DNA of 64,000 nucleotides from Erinaceus europaeus (lineage: Eukaryota > Chordata > Mammalia > Eulipotyphla > Erinaceidae), in NCBI RefSeq assembly GCF_950295315.1, contig NC_080185.1, positions 41,814,602 through 41,878,601 of the forward strand, given 5' to 3'. Positions 39,832 to 49,775 of the stretch are shown here, piece after piece. The position numbers and the translations under genes are program-made. Under the pieces are notes generated by a model that saw only the letters and a program-made list of their open reading frames with translations, made no database searches and was not told the DNA's origin. Numbering within the stretch: position 1 is the first letter of the stretch; each line of letters starts with the position of its first letter.

Positions 39832-40102
39832 AGTCTAGCTATAAAACAAACAAACCAACAACAGCAACAACAACAACAACAAAAACCCTGTGTTGTGGCC
39901 AGAGGAATGACCCCAAGAACATGCAAACGTCAGAGGTCAGGTTTCCCCCCCAGGCTCTGTATATGCCAGAATGGTGTTCTGCCTCCTTTGCCCGCAGAAT
40001 ACAAACATACTTCTGCAAGGAACCAAAGAAATAGTGGCTTATCACTTTCCATCTTGTCACATACAGAGCACTGTAAAGATTTTTCCAGAAAGATCGCATC
40101 AA

Positions 40103-40305
40103 CGGGCTGGGTGGTGGTGCACCCAGTAGAGTGCACATACTATGTGTGCGGACCAGGGTTCAAGCCCCAAACCCCCAGTCCTTACCCGCTCGGGGGTGGG
40201 TGGGTAGCTTTATAAGCAGTAAAGTAGTGCTGCATGTGTTTCTCCTCTCTGTCTCCCTATCTCTCTTCACTTCTCACCCTCTATAAAAAGAAATGAAGAA
40301 AGAAA
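40103..40305 (+). mobile_element. SINE family B
   Basis: GGTGGTGGTGCACCCAGTAG head; extended GGGGGTGGGTGGGTAGC core. Confidence 0.87.
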
Positions 40306-40307
40306 GA

Positions 40308-40580
40308 GAGTCGGGAGGTAGCGCAGCGAGTTAAGCACACGTGGCACAAAGCGCAAGGACCGGCTTAAGGATCCCAATTCGAGCCCCCGGCTCCCCACCT
40401 GTAGGGGAGTCGCTTCACAAGCGGTGAAGCAGGTCTGCAGGTGTCTTTCTCTCTCCCTCTCTGTCTTCCCCTCCTCTCCCCATTTCTCTCTGTCCTATCC
40501 AACGATGACATCAATAACAATAATAACTACAACAACAATAAAAAAACAAAGGCAACAAAAGGGAATAAATATTTTTTAAA
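40308..40580 (+). mobile_element. SINE family A
   Basis: GTCGGGAGGTAGCGCAGCGA head; complete. Confidence 0.95.
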
Positions 40581-40916
40581 GAGAGAGGTAGATAGAGAAA
40601 GAAAAAGAAATGGCTTCCAGGTATCTTCCAGCTGCAAATGTCCTCCAGTATAGATAGCATTTATCAAAACACCGCTTGTCCAGTTCTCCAGAGATGTTTT
40701 CTAGATGCCTTCCAATGATGTTTGCTGATGAGGGAATGATTTAACATAAGTTTGCCGCTCTGCTGTGTCGTATGGATTTATTGTGATTACTTTTACCATG
40801 ACAGGCAAAACGAATGTTTTCCCAAGGGGATCTGTCAGTCTTCATTATTTTGTTATTATTCAAATGAAGCTTCTGAACGTGTATTTTTTCCCTAAGATTT
40901 ATTTACTTATAAAAAG
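40581..40916. other. Unique AT-rich stretch, about 335 bp
   Basis: No family or coding signal recognised. Confidence 0.5.
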
Positions 40917-41195
40917 GAGGAGGTAGGTAACGCAGCTGGTTAAGCACATGTGACGCAAAGCGCAAGGACCAGCGTAAGAATCCCGGTGTGACCCTCCGGC
41001 TTCCCACCTGTAGGGAAGTCGCTTCACAAGCGGGTGAAGTAGGTCTGCAGGTGTTTGTCTTTCTCACCCCCTCTCTGTCTTTCCCTCCTCTCTCTATTTC
41101 TCTCTGTCCTATCCAACAACAACGACATCAGTAACCACAACAATGTTAAACAACAAGGGAAACAAAAGGGAAAATAAATAAATATAATTTTTTTT
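40917..41195 (+). mobile_element. SINE family A
   Basis: GAGGTAGGTAACGCAGCTGG head, slightly diverged; complete. Confidence 0.92.
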
Positions 41196-41203
41196 TAAAC
41201 TTT

Positions 41204-41440
41204 AATAAGCGTAGGTGGTGCTAAGCACAAGGATCCTGGTTTGAGACCCCGGCTCCCCACCTGGAGGGGAGTCACTTCACGAGCGGTGAAGCAGGTCTTC
41301 AAGTGTCTGTCTTTCTCTCCGCCTCTCTGTCTTCTCCTCCTCTCTCCATTTCTCTCTGTCCTATCCAACAATGACAGCAACAATAATAACTACAACAATA
41401 AAACAAGGGCAACAAAAGAGAATAAATAAATATTTTTAAA
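41204..41440 (+). mobile_element. SINE family A, 5' truncated
   Basis: Starts at AATAAGCGTAGGTGGTGCTA, missing the first 25 or so bases including the A-box. Shares GGTGGTGCTAAGC with the copy at 41.68 kb. Confidence 0.92.
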
Positions 41441-41453
41441 AAAACTTTAAGCC

Positions 41454-41671
41454 GGGGGCCAGGTGGTGGCGCACCTGGTTAAGCGCACACACTACAGTGC
41501 GCAAAGACCCAGGTTCAAGCCTCTGGTCCCCACCTGCAGGGGGAAAGCTTCACGAATGGTGAGGCAGGGCTGCAGGTGTCTCTCTGTCTCTCTCCATCTC
41601 TATATTCCCTTCCCCTCAATTTCTCTCTGTTTCTATCCAATAATAAATAAAAAAAAAAGTTAAAAAAAAAC
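41454..41671 (+). mobile_element. SINE family B with target duplication
   Basis: Flanked by AAAACTTTAAGCC (41441-41453 and 41672-41684). Confidence 0.95.
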
Positions 41672-41678
41672 AAAACTT

Positions 41679-41950
41679 TAAGCCCAGGTGGTGCTAAGCG
41701 CAAGGACCGTCAGAAGGATCCCTGTTCAAGCCCCAGCTCCCCACCTGGAGGGGAGTCACTTCACAGGCAGTGAAGCAGGTCTGCAGGTGTCTATTTTTCT
41801 CTCCCCCTCTCTGTCTTCCCCTCCTCTCTCCATTTCTCTCTGTCCTATCCAAAAACAACAACATAAATAACAACAACAATAATAACTACAACAATAAAAA
41901 CAACAAGGGCAACAAAAGGGGATTAAATAAATAAATAAATATTAAAGAAA
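41679..41950 (+). mobile_element. SINE family A, 5' truncated
   Basis: Starts at TTAAGCCCAGGTGGTGCTAA, the same truncation point and variant as the copy at 41.2 kb. Confidence 0.92.
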
Positions 41951-41959
41951 AAAGAACTT

Positions 41960-42100
41960 GGTGGTCCGGGAGGTGGCACAATGGATAAAGCGCTTGACTC
42001 TCAAGCATGAGGTCCTGAGTTCAAGCCCCGGCAGCACATGTCTGGCTCTTTCTCTCTCCTCCTATCTTTCTCATCAATAAATAAATAAAATCTTAAAAAA
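41960..42100 (+). mobile_element. SINE family C with target duplication
   Basis: AAAAGAACTTGGT on the left and AAAAGAACTTGAT on the right; lacks GTACCAGAGTGAT. Confidence 0.93.
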
Positions 42101-42105
42101 AAAAG

Positions 42106-42685
42106 AACTTGATACTAGCAATGTATTAACAATGGCATCCTCATGTCTAGCACAGTCCTCCTAGGGCTAAGTCCCACTTCAAAATATTTCCTCTTCTGCA
42201 TTCTTCATGCACATTAAAACTCATTTATTTGTATATTCTTATATGGTAACTGTAGTCCCTTCAGATGTGATAGTGCTACCTGATGTGAGATACAAAGAGA
42301 AACAGCAAGAGTGAGCCACCAGGCCTACTGGCCAGTATTTCTCATGTGCCTTACCTCATGTAATGCTTCCAACAGACTCACACAGGTCAATGAGGCACTA
42401 AGCCTCACTTTACAGAGGTGGAGGCAAAGGCTTAAAGGTTCAAGGTCCCATCGTGGCCAGGTTGGGGGCAGGTGTCCTCCCAGTCTGGCAGCCTTTCTGT
42501 CATTGCTTTGGGGGAGGAAGGAACAGACCGAGCCAGGGTTTGTTGGTGAGCCTATTGTTCACGCTGAGGGCTACTCCTCTCTGAGGACATGGAGGCCAAA
42601 AAGGCCTAGAATGGTGAGGTCTATGGACTGATGCCAGAACAACGTAAGAAGAGAACTTACACACGTTTATAAAAATTGAAATTGG
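42106..42685. other. Unique stretch holding a MIR fossil, about 580 bp
   Basis: Outside the MIR (42330-42510) no family is seen. Open frames here are not protein-like. Confidence 0.5.
42330..42510 (-). mobile_element. MIR, reverse
   Basis: CTCATGTAATGCTTCCAACA, CACTTTACAGAGGTGGAGGC and GGTTCAAGGTCCCATCG follow the order of the reverse MIR consensus (TTTACAGATGAGGAAACTGA, AAGGTCACACAGC). Confidence 0.75.
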
Positions 42686-42810
42686 GAGGGCCTGGGAGAC
42701 AGCATAGTGATTCTGCAAAAGGCTTCCCTGCTTGAGGCTCCATGGCCCCAGGTTCAATCCCCCATAAGCCAGAACTGAGTAGTGCTCTAGCAAAAAAAAA
42801 AAAAAAATTA
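42686..42810 (+). mobile_element. SINE family D
   Basis: CCTGGGAGACAGCATAGTGA to CAGAACTGAGTAGTGCTCTA, A15 tail. Confidence 0.87.
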
Positions 42811-42840
42811 AAAAAGGCGGGGGGAATAAAGAAATCAACG

Positions 42841-42970
42841 TTGGGGACAGCAAACACTCACTTGTACTGTGCACTGCTTTGCCATGTATGCGATCCATGT
42901 TCAAATCCAGCCCCGACCACATCGGTGCTGTGTTGTTTTTCAATCTCTCTTTGCCTGTCTCTCTCTCTCT
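42841..42970 (+). mobile_element. SINE family E
   Basis: GTGCACTGCTTTGCCATGTA and GTGCTGTGTTGTTTTTCAAT. Confidence 0.85.
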
Positions 42971-42974
42971 TTTT

Positions 42975-43204
42975 TAAACAGTTTTTTAAAATTTATTTAT
43001 TTATATCTTTTTTTATTGGATAGAGACAGCCAGAAATCAAGAGGAAGGGGGGTGATAGAGAGGGAGAGAGAGAGAGAGCTACCTGCAGCCCTGCTTGACC
43101 ACTCGTAAAGCTTTCCCCCTGCAGGTGAGGAGCGGGGGCTCAAACCCGGGCCTTTGTGCATTGTAATACATGCGCTCAACCAGGTGCGCTGCCACCTGGC
43201 CCCC
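42975..43204 (-). mobile_element. SINE family B, reverse
   Basis: GGATAGAGACAGCCAGAAAT to GCCACCTGGCCCCCTG; complete. Confidence 0.93.
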
Positions 43205-43216
43205 TGCCTGTCTTGT

Positions 43217-43834
43217 TTTTTTTTTAATCTTTTATTTATAAAAAGGAAACATTGACAAAACCATAGGATAAGAGGGGTACAACTTCACACAATTCGTACC
43301 ACCAGACCTCTGTATCCCATCCCCTCCCCTGATAGCTTTCCTATTCATTAACCCTCTGGGAGTATGGACCCAAGGTCATTGTGGGATGCAGAAGGTGGAA
43401 GGTCTGGCTTCTGTAATTGCTTCCCCGCTGAACATGGGCATTGACAGGTGGATCCATACTCCCAGCCTGTCTCTCTCTTTCCCTAGTGGGGAAGGGCTCT
43501 GGGGAAGCGGAGCTCCAAGGCACATTGATGGGGTCTATCCAGGGAAGTCTGGTCACATCCTGCTAGCATCTGGAACCTGGTGGCTGAAAAAGAGAGTTAA
43601 CATACAAAGCCAAACAAATTGTTGATCAATCATGGACCTAAAGGCTGGAATAATGCAGATGAAGAGTTGGGGGTCCTCTATTTTGTAGATAGCTAGTAGT
43701 CATATTTTAGTTATATTTCAAAGGGCCTGTGGCTATACTAGAGTTTTTTTTTTTTTTTTTTGCCTGAGCCTGAAATCCGATATGCAGGTAGATCCTAATT
43801 ATTGTCTGGGGAGATGATGTCATGGCTGGGACCT
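43217..43834 (-). mobile_element. LINE-1 3' end, about 620 bp
   Basis: TTATAAAAAGGAAACATTGA at its 3' end and CTGGGGAGATGATGTCATGG towards its 5' end. CCTGCCTGTCTT and CCTGCCTGCCTT flank it as a target duplication. Confidence 0.75.
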
Positions 43835-44009
43835 GCCTGCCTTTTTCTTTATGGAAAAGTCAGACTGAAGTAGTGAAATAAGAAAATAATTGATATTGCT
43901 GTCACACTCAAGTGAATGATTCATTCTTTAAAACAAAAATACAGAAAAGCTTATTCATGACAGATTAGAATTTTTTTTCTTTTGGAAACCTTTTTGAAAG
44001 AGTTTTAGC

Positions 44010-44156
44010 TGGTCCGGGAGGTGGCGCAGTGACAAAGCTTTGGACTCTCAAGCATGAGGTCTCGAGTTCGATCCCTGGCAGCACATGTGCCAGAGTGATC
44101 TTTCTCTCTCCTCCTGTATTTTTCATAAATAAACAAAAAATATTTTTTTAAAAAAA
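44010..44156 (+). mobile_element. SINE family C with target duplication
   Basis: AGAGTTTTAG on both sides; variant GTGACAAAGCTTTGGACTC. Confidence 0.94.
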
Positions 44157-44216
44157 GAGTTTTAGTTTCATCACAGATAGCTTGAGGATCACTACTATAA
44201 AAAAATGAAAAAAAAA

Positions 44217-44388
44217 GTGGTCCGGGAAGTGGCACAGTGGATAAAGCACTGTACTCTCAAGCATGAGATGCTGAGTTCAATCCCCGGCAGCACATGTACC
44301 AGAGTGATGTCTGATTCTTTCTCCTTTCTCTCTCTCCTCCTATCTTTCTCATGAATAAATAAATAAACTCTTAAAAAAAAAAAAAAGA
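44217..44388 (+). mobile_element. SINE family C
   Basis: GTGGTCCGGGAAGTGGCACA; second of three C copies in the same direction. Confidence 0.94.
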
Positions 44389-44395
44389 AGTCCTC

Positions 44396-44549
44396 GTGGT
44401 CTGGGAGGTGGTGCAGTGGTAAAGCTTTCTACTCTCAAGCATAGGGTCCTGAGTTCGATACCTGGTAGCACATGTGCCAGAGTGATGTTCGGTTCTTTCT
44501 CTTTCCTCCTATCTTTCTCATAAATAAATAAAATCTTTTAAAAAAAAAA
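44396..44549 (+). mobile_element. SINE family C
   Basis: GTGGTCTGGGAGGTGGTGCA; its tail runs straight into the hybrid SINE. Confidence 0.94.
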
Positions 44550-44550
44550 G

Positions 44551-44795
44551 GGGGGCGGGTGGTGGCGCACCTGGTTGAGTGCACATGTTACAGTGCACAA
44601 GGACCCAGGTTTGAGCTCCCGATCCCCAGCTGCAGGGAGGAAGCTTCACAAGTGGTGAAGCAGGTCTGCAAGTGTCTCTCTCTCCCCCTCTGCCTTCCCC
44701 TCCTCTCTCCATTTCTCTCTGTCCTATCCAACAACAATGACACCAATTATAGCAATAAAACAAGGGCAACAAAAAAAGGAATAAATAGATAAAGA
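44551..44795 (+). mobile_element. Hybrid SINE: B head, A tail
   Basis: Begins with the B head GGTGGCGCACCTGGTTGAGT and B-type GAGGAAGCTTCACAAG. After the shared core it continues as A: CAGGTCTGC, CTGTCCTATCCAACAACAAT, ACAAGGGCAACAAAA. The switch lies between about 44642 and 44672, where A and B are nearly identical. Confidence 0.85.
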
Positions 44796-44819
44796 TTTTT
44801 TTTAAATATAAAATAAAAA

Positions 44820-45170
44820 GGCAAAGTCCATTTAGTACTCTCTGCGCTATCCTCTCCAGACACACCTTTCCTAGAAGCAAGTGATCACAATAGAAAAAAA
44901 AAGAAAAAAAAAAAGCTAGATTTTTTTTCTTCCTCTAGCCACAAGGGGGCAGAAGAGTATTTCTCATTTTGAAGACTGGGCTGTCTTCCCTTACTTGTTA
45001 ATAAGAAGAATCAGTTTGAAGACTCAGAAGAGTTAACACCAGCCACAGGAACTACCCAGTCCTGTGGGTGTCTTCTGTGTTCCTGCACACCCCAGATGAC
45101 GGACATGCCCCTGTGCTCCCGATGAACACTGGTGACTAGCCCCTGCCCCTCACCTAAGCCACTGCTGTCA
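44820..45170. other. Unique stretch, about 350 bp, with CTCF-like motif
   Basis: No repeat family recognised. Sits between the hybrid SINE and a MIR. Confidence 0.5.
44936..44954 (+). promoter_or_regulatory. CTCF-like motif
   Basis: TAGCCACAAGGGGGCAGAA matches the CTCF core consensus (CCASYAGRKGGCRS) except at one position. It lies in unique sequence. Confidence 0.45.
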
Positions 45171-45172
45171 CT

Positions 45173-45315
45173 TACTGTATGACCTTTGGGCCCCTGTGAG
45201 TCATTACACCTTTCAGTTCCTCACCTGAAAACTGAGAATCTTTGTTCCCCACTATCACACCTTCCTCCCATGGCTGTCACCATAATCTGATGGGATAAGG
45301 TAATAGGAAAAAATA
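45173..45315 (+). mobile_element. MIR
   Basis: TGTCACTTACTGTATGACCT, TTCAGTTCCTCACCTGAAAA and the GATGGGATAAGG end follow the forward MIR order. Confidence 0.75.
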
Positions 45316-45620
45316 TCTACCTATGCATACACAAACGCATACCCACATCTATGGTAAGTGTTTGAATGTTTCATACTGTTGTTCCTATCTATAAGACGAA
45401 CCAAGGACAAACGCTAGAAGAAGAAGAAGACGAACCAAGGAGGTGGGGGGTGGGTGGGCAATGGCACACCTGTTGCAGAGTGGCTCCCAAAATCTATGAC
45501 TCCCGAAATCTATGTCTCCAATTCAAATGTGTCTCTCACCTCAAAACCACATCCCTAGTTTCTTCTATTAAATTAAATTCATTTATCCACCCATCCACCT
45601 ACCCATCCATTCATTCATTT

Positions 45621-45720
45621 TAACCAGAACACTGCTCAGCTCTGTCTTGCAGTGGTGCTGGGGATTGAACCTGGGACCCTTGGAGCCTCAGACAGGAAAG
45701 TCTTTTTGCAAAAAGGTAGA
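45621..45720 (-). mobile_element. SINE family D, reverse, head truncated
   Basis: AACCAGAACACTGCTCAGCT to GACAGGAAAGTCTTTTTGCA. Confidence 0.83.
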
Positions 45721-45723
45721 GTG

Positions 45724-45859
45724 GTGAGTCCGAGAGGTGGTGCAGTGGATAAAACATTGGAATCTCCAGTATGAGGTCCTGAGTTCAATTCCTGGCAGCA
45801 CATGTACCAGAGTGATATCCGGTTCTCTCTCCCTCTCTCCGCCTATCTTTCTCATTAGT

Positions 45860-45862
<3 letters not shown>
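45724..45862 (+). mobile_element. SINE family C
   Basis: TCCGAGAGGTGGTGCAGTGG; tail replaced by the AT repeat. Confidence 0.92.

Positions 45863-45898
<36 letters not shown>
45863..45898. repeat. (AT)n microsatellite
   Basis: About 18 AT units. Confidence 0.97.
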
Positions 45899-45900
<2 letters not shown>

Positions 45901-46007
45901 TAGAGTACATATATTATAAAGTGCAAGAACCCAGGTTCAAGACCCCACCCCAGCCCCCACCTACAGGGGGAAAGCTTCACAAGCAGTAAAGTAGTGCTGT
46001 AGGTGTC

Positions 46008-46039
46008 TCTTCTTCCTTCCCTCCTTCCTTCCTTCCTTT
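46008..46039. repeat. (TTCC)n tract
   Basis: Imperfect TTCC units in the B body. Confidence 0.9.
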
Positions 46040-46057
46040 CGTTCTTTTTTTTTATTT

Positions 46058-46231
46058 TTTAAAGTATTTTATTTTTGAGAGAAATGCAGAGAGAGAGAGA
46101 GATTGACAGTGAGAAACACCAGAGCACTGCACAGCTCTGGCTTATTGTGCTGTAGGGGACTGAACCTGGGGCCTTGGAGCCTCAGGCATGAGAGTCTGTT
46201 TGTAGAACCATTATGCTGTCTTCCTACACCC
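46058..46231 (-). mobile_element. SINE family D, older reverse copy, nested in B
   Basis: GAGAGAGA tract, then CCAGAGCACTGCACAGCTCT. Confidence 0.85.
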
Positions 46232-46310
46232 TTATCCCTCTCTATCTCCCCCTTCCCTCTCAATGTCTGTCTGTCTGTTTTGTCTCTATCCAGTAAATAA
46301 ATAAAATATG

Positions 46311-46384
46311 AAGGAGGAGGGAGGGAGGGGGGAGGGGAGGGGACGAGGAGAAAGGAGAAGGAGAAAGAGGAGAAAAGGAGAGGA
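46311..46384. repeat. Purine-rich GGGA/GGAGAA tract
   Basis: About 70 bases almost entirely A and G. Confidence 0.9.
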
Positions 46385-46499
46385 AGTGTTAGGGAGGTAC
46401 TCACTGCAAACTCTAGTATACTTCTGCTTTCTTACTTTGGTGCCATACTCCAAACTCAGTCAATTTCTGCTTTGTGTTTCTACTTCTTTTTTTTTTTCT
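46385..46499. repeat. Direct repeat, left copy (115 bp)
   Basis: TTAGGGAGGTACTCACTGC to GTGTTTCTACTTCTTTTTT; about 97% identical by eye to 46971-47088. Confidence 0.95.
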
Positions 46500-46540
46500 T
46501 TCTTTCTTTCTTTCTTTCTTTATTTATTTATTTATTTTTA

Positions 46541-46956
46541 TTTAAGAAAGGATTAATTAACAAAACCATAGGGTAGGAGGGGTACAACTCCACACAATTC
46601 CCACCGCCCAATCTCCATATCCCACCCCCTCCCCCGATAGCTTTCCCATTCTCTATCCCTCTGGGAGCATGGACCCAGGGTCATTGAGGGTTGCAGAAGG
46701 TAGAAGGTCTGGCTTCTGTAATTGCTTCCTCGCTGAACATGGGCGTTGACTGGTCGGTCCATACTCCCAGTCTGCCTCTCTCTTTCCCTAGTAGGATGGG
46801 TCTCTGGGGAAGCTGAGCTCCAGGACACATTGGTGGTGTCTTCAATCCAGGGAAGTCTGGCCGGCATCCTGATGACACCTGGAACCTGGTGACTGGAAAG
46901 AGAGTTAACATACAAAGCCAAACAAATTGTTGAGCAATCATGGACCCAAAGCTTGG
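46541..46956 (-). mobile_element. LINE-1 3' end, left arm of an inverted repeat
   Basis: TTTAAGAAAGGATTAATTAA at its 3' end to CATGGACCCAAAGCTTGG; the mirror of 47218-47636. Confidence 0.8.
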
Positions 46957-46970
46957 AAAAGTGGAAAGGA

Positions 46971-47088
46971 AGTATTAGGGAGGTACTCACTGCTAACTCT
47001 AGTATACTTCTGCTTTCTTACTTTGGTGCCATACTCCAAACTCAGTCAATTTCTGCTTTGCGTTTCTACTTCTTTTTTTTTTTTTTTT
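46971..47088. repeat. Direct repeat, right copy (115 bp)
   Basis: Second copy of the 46385-46499 sequence, ending in a longer T-run. Confidence 0.95.
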
Positions 47089-47217
47089 ACATGCATAACA
47101 TTCCCCAGATTCCCATTTAGCAATACAACCCCCACTATTTCATTCATCATTTTTCATGGACCTGTATTCTCCCCACCCACCCACCCACCCCCGAGTCTTT
47201 TACTTTGGTGTAATACT
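47089..47217 (-). mobile_element. LINE-1 3' end fragment
   Basis: CATGCATAACATTCCCCAGA to TCTTTTACTTTGGTGTAATA; forms part of the spacer of the inverted repeat. Confidence 0.72.
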
Positions 47218-47640
47218 CCAAGCTTTGGGTCCATGATTGCTCAACAATTTGTTTGGCTTCGTATGTTAACTCTCTTTTCAGTCACCAGGTTCCAGATGCC
47301 ATCAGGATGCCGGCCAGGCTTCCCTGGATTGAAGACCCCACCAATGTGTCCTGGAGCTCAGCTTCCCCAGAGACCCACCCTACTAGGGAAAGAGAGAGGC
47401 AGACTGGGAGTATGGACCGACCAGTCAACATCCATGTTCAGCGGGGAAGCAATTACAGAAGCCAGAACTTCCACCTTCTGCAACCCACAGTGACCCTGGG
47501 TCCATGCTCCCAGAGGGATAGAGAATGGGAAAGCTATCAGGGGAGGGGGTGGGTTATGGAGATTGGGTGGTGGGAATTGTGTGGAGTTGTACCCCTCCTA
47601 CCCTATGGTTTTGTTAATTAATCCTTTCTTAAATAAAAAA
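47218..47640 (+). mobile_element. LINE-1 3' end, right arm of an inverted repeat
   Basis: CCAAGCTTTGGGTCCATGAT to TCCTTTCTTAAATAAAAAA with an A-rich tail. The 188-residue frame at 46927-47493 is a by-product of this arm. Confidence 0.8.
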
Positions 47641-47763
47641 AATTAAAAAAAAAAAAAAAGAAAGAGGAGAAAAGGAACCAAGAGAACTGTCAATGGATAC
47701 TTGTTACGGGCCAGACATTTTGGAACCTTAGAACAACTGTGAAGAATGATGAGAAGCCAGCAG

Positions 47764-47919
47764 CCAAGAGGCAACACAGTGGTTAGTTAGCATGTTGGAT
47801 TCTCAAGTATGAAGTCCTGGGTTCGATCCCTGCAATTGCATATGCCAGAGGGGTGCTCTGGTTCTCTCTCTCTCTTTCATAAAATAAGTAAATCTTAAAA
47901 AAAAAAAAAAAAAAAAAAA
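47764..47919 (+). mobile_element. SINE family C, nested in MIR
   Basis: AGGCAACACAGTGGTTAGTT head, diverged; GAAYGATGAGAA flanks both sides. Confidence 0.85.
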
Positions 47920-47948
47920 GAACGATGAGAAGATGAATGACAGCAGAG

Positions 47949-48300
47949 GGCTGGGCAGAAGCACAGTGGGTTAAGCACACGTGGCACAAAGTTCAAGGAC
48001 TGGCATAAGGATCCCGGTTTGAGCCACCGGCTTCCCACCTGCAGGGGCATCACTTTTCAAGTGGTGAAACAGGCCTTCAGGTGTCTATTTTTCTGTCCTC
48101 TCTGTCTTCCCCTCCTCTCTCGATTCTCTCTGTCCTGTCCAACAACAACAACAGCTAGCTATAACAACAATAACAATAACAACCACAACAAGGGCAACAA
48201 AATTGGAAAAATAGACTCCACGAGCAGTGGATTCATATTGCTGGCACCGAGCCCCAGTGATAACCCTGGAGACAAATAAATAAATAAATAAATAAATAAG
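47949..48300 (+). mobile_element. SINE family A with F module, nested in MIR
   Basis: GGGCTGGGCAGAAGCACAGT head; F module CACGAGCAGTGGATTCATAT; (AAAT)n tail. Confidence 0.9.
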
Positions 48301-48360
48301 ATGAGAGGTTGAATGGCACAGCCAAGGTCACATAGTCAGCAATCATAATAACAGCTGAGG

Positions 48361-48657
48361 CATAGCAAACACCAACTATGTAGCGGAAAGTTTAAGGAGA
48401 CATCTCTCTGGAGTCTAAGTGAGGAGCAGGGGTGAGAGCTGAAGCAGCTATAGCTCCCAAACCAGAGCTTCAGTTCTCCCCTGTGCCCAAGGGGGCACAG
48501 TTATAGCTACTCTCAGGCCGGCTCACATCTGCTTAGAACGCCGAGACAGACATAAGAGTTGTCACCACCTCCGCCTGGCTCCTGCCAAAGCCAGCCTCCC
48601 TGCCCCCTGTCCCCTGCCCCAACCAAATTGTTTGCTTTCTTTTCTTGCTTTTTAATT
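48361..48657. other. Unique stretch, about 300 bp
   Basis: Contains CCCAAGGGGGCACAG near 48485, a weaker CTCF-like match. No coding signal. Confidence 0.45.
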
Positions 48658-48988
48658 TTTTTTTCCCTCCAGAGTTATTGCTGGGCTCAGTGCCTGCAGC
48701 ATGAACCCACTGCTCCTGGAGGCCATTTTTTCCCCCTTTTTGTTGCCCTTGTAGCCTCGTTGTGGTTATTATTATTGCCATTGTTGATGTTGTTCGTTGT
48801 TGGATAGGGCAGAGAGAAATGGAGAGAGGAGGGGAAGACAAAGAGGGGGAGAGAAAGACAGACACCTGCAGACCTGCTTCACCGCCTGTGAAGCGACTCC
48901 CCTGCAGGTGGGGAGCCGGAGGCTCAAACCGGTCCTTGCACTTTGCGCCACATGCGCTTAACCCACTGAGCCACCATCCGACCCCTGC
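48658..48988 (-). mobile_element. SINE family A with F module, reverse
   Basis: CTCCAGAGTTATTGCTGGGC to GAGCCACCATCCGACCCC. Confidence 0.92.
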
Positions 48989-48994
48989 TTTAAA

Positions 48995-49236
48995 ATTTTT
49001 TTAAAAAATATTTATTTTCTCTTTTGTTGCTCTTGTTGTTTTTTTATTGTTGTTGTAGTTATTATCGTTATTGATGTCACAGTTGTTAGATAGGACAGAG
49101 AGAAATGGAGAGAGGAGGGGAAGACAGAGAGGGAGAAAGATAGACACCTGCAGACCTGCTTCACCGCCTGTGAAGCGACTCCCCTGCAGGTGGGAAGCCA
49201 GGGGCTCGAACTGGGATTCTTACACCAGTCCTTGCA
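48995..49236 (-). mobile_element. SINE family A, reverse, 5' truncated
   Basis: Stops at CACCAGTCCTTGCACC. TTTTCTTGCTTTTTA flanks the pair 48658-49236 (about 48637 and 49237). Confidence 0.92.
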
Positions 49237-49264
49237 CCTTTTCTTGCTTTTTATTTATTTATTT

Positions 49265-49542
49265 TGTTATTGCTACCAAGGTTATCACTGGAGCTTGGTG
49301 CCAGCATTACAAATCCATTGCTCCCAGTGACCCTTCTTTTTAAATTTTATTTTATTTGATAGGAAAAACAGAAATTGAGAAAGGAGGCGAGACAGAGAGG
49401 GAGAGAGAAAGACACCTGCAGACCTGCTTCAATGCTCATGAAGAAGCCTCCCTGCAGGTGGGGGGGGGTGGGGACTCAAACTCAGGTGCTTGCGCATGGT
49501 GATACATGTCCTTGACCAGGTGCACCGCCGCCCAGCCTCCTT
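49265..49542 (-). mobile_element. SINE family B with F module, reverse
   Basis: TGCTACCAAGGTTATCACTG to GCACCGCCGCCCAGCC. Confidence 0.88.
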
Positions 49543-49555
49543 TACTTTTCTTTTT

Positions 49556-49775
49556 TTAGAGAAACGGAGAGAGAGGAAGAGGGAAGGGAAGGGAGAGACA
49601 GAGGGAGATAGAGAGAGAGAGAGAGAGAGAGAGACAGAAAGAGAGAGAAAGCACAGGAGCCCAGCCTGAGACCACAGCAGAGAAACTTGCTTCGATGTGG
49701 TGGGGACTGGCCTCGAACCTGGGTCATACACATGGCAAAGCAGTGCACGATCCATGTGAACTATTCAGCTAGCTC
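49556..49775 (-). mobile_element. SINE family E, reverse, long purine tract
   Basis: GA-rich tract, then CACATGGCAAAGCAGTGCAC. Confidence 0.82.

Larger units (their letters stand above)
45899..46310 (+). mobile_element. SINE family B, 5' truncated, split by D
   Basis: Body to about 46007 plus a TTCC tract; the CTCTATCTCCCCCTTCCC tail resumes at about 46232. Confidence 0.82.
47700..48360 (-). mobile_element. MIR, reverse, split by C and A insertions
   Basis: GGGCCAGACATTTTGGAACC, GATGAGAAG and AGCCAAGGTCACATAGTCAG are successive reverse MIR segments. Confidence 0.6.

Noticed and set aside
39787..39900. Regularly spaced short repeats that could be mistaken for a CRISPR-like array
   Set aside because: They are simple GAAT and CAA microsatellites in mammalian DNA, with no spacer structure.
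46553..47621. Frames of 122-188 residues containing TWKERERQTGSMD-like or LGKERGRLGVWTDQS-like strings
   Set aside because: The same strings recur at 10.2, 30.5 and 43.4 kb because they translate the repeated L1 3' end; frame and strand vary between copies.
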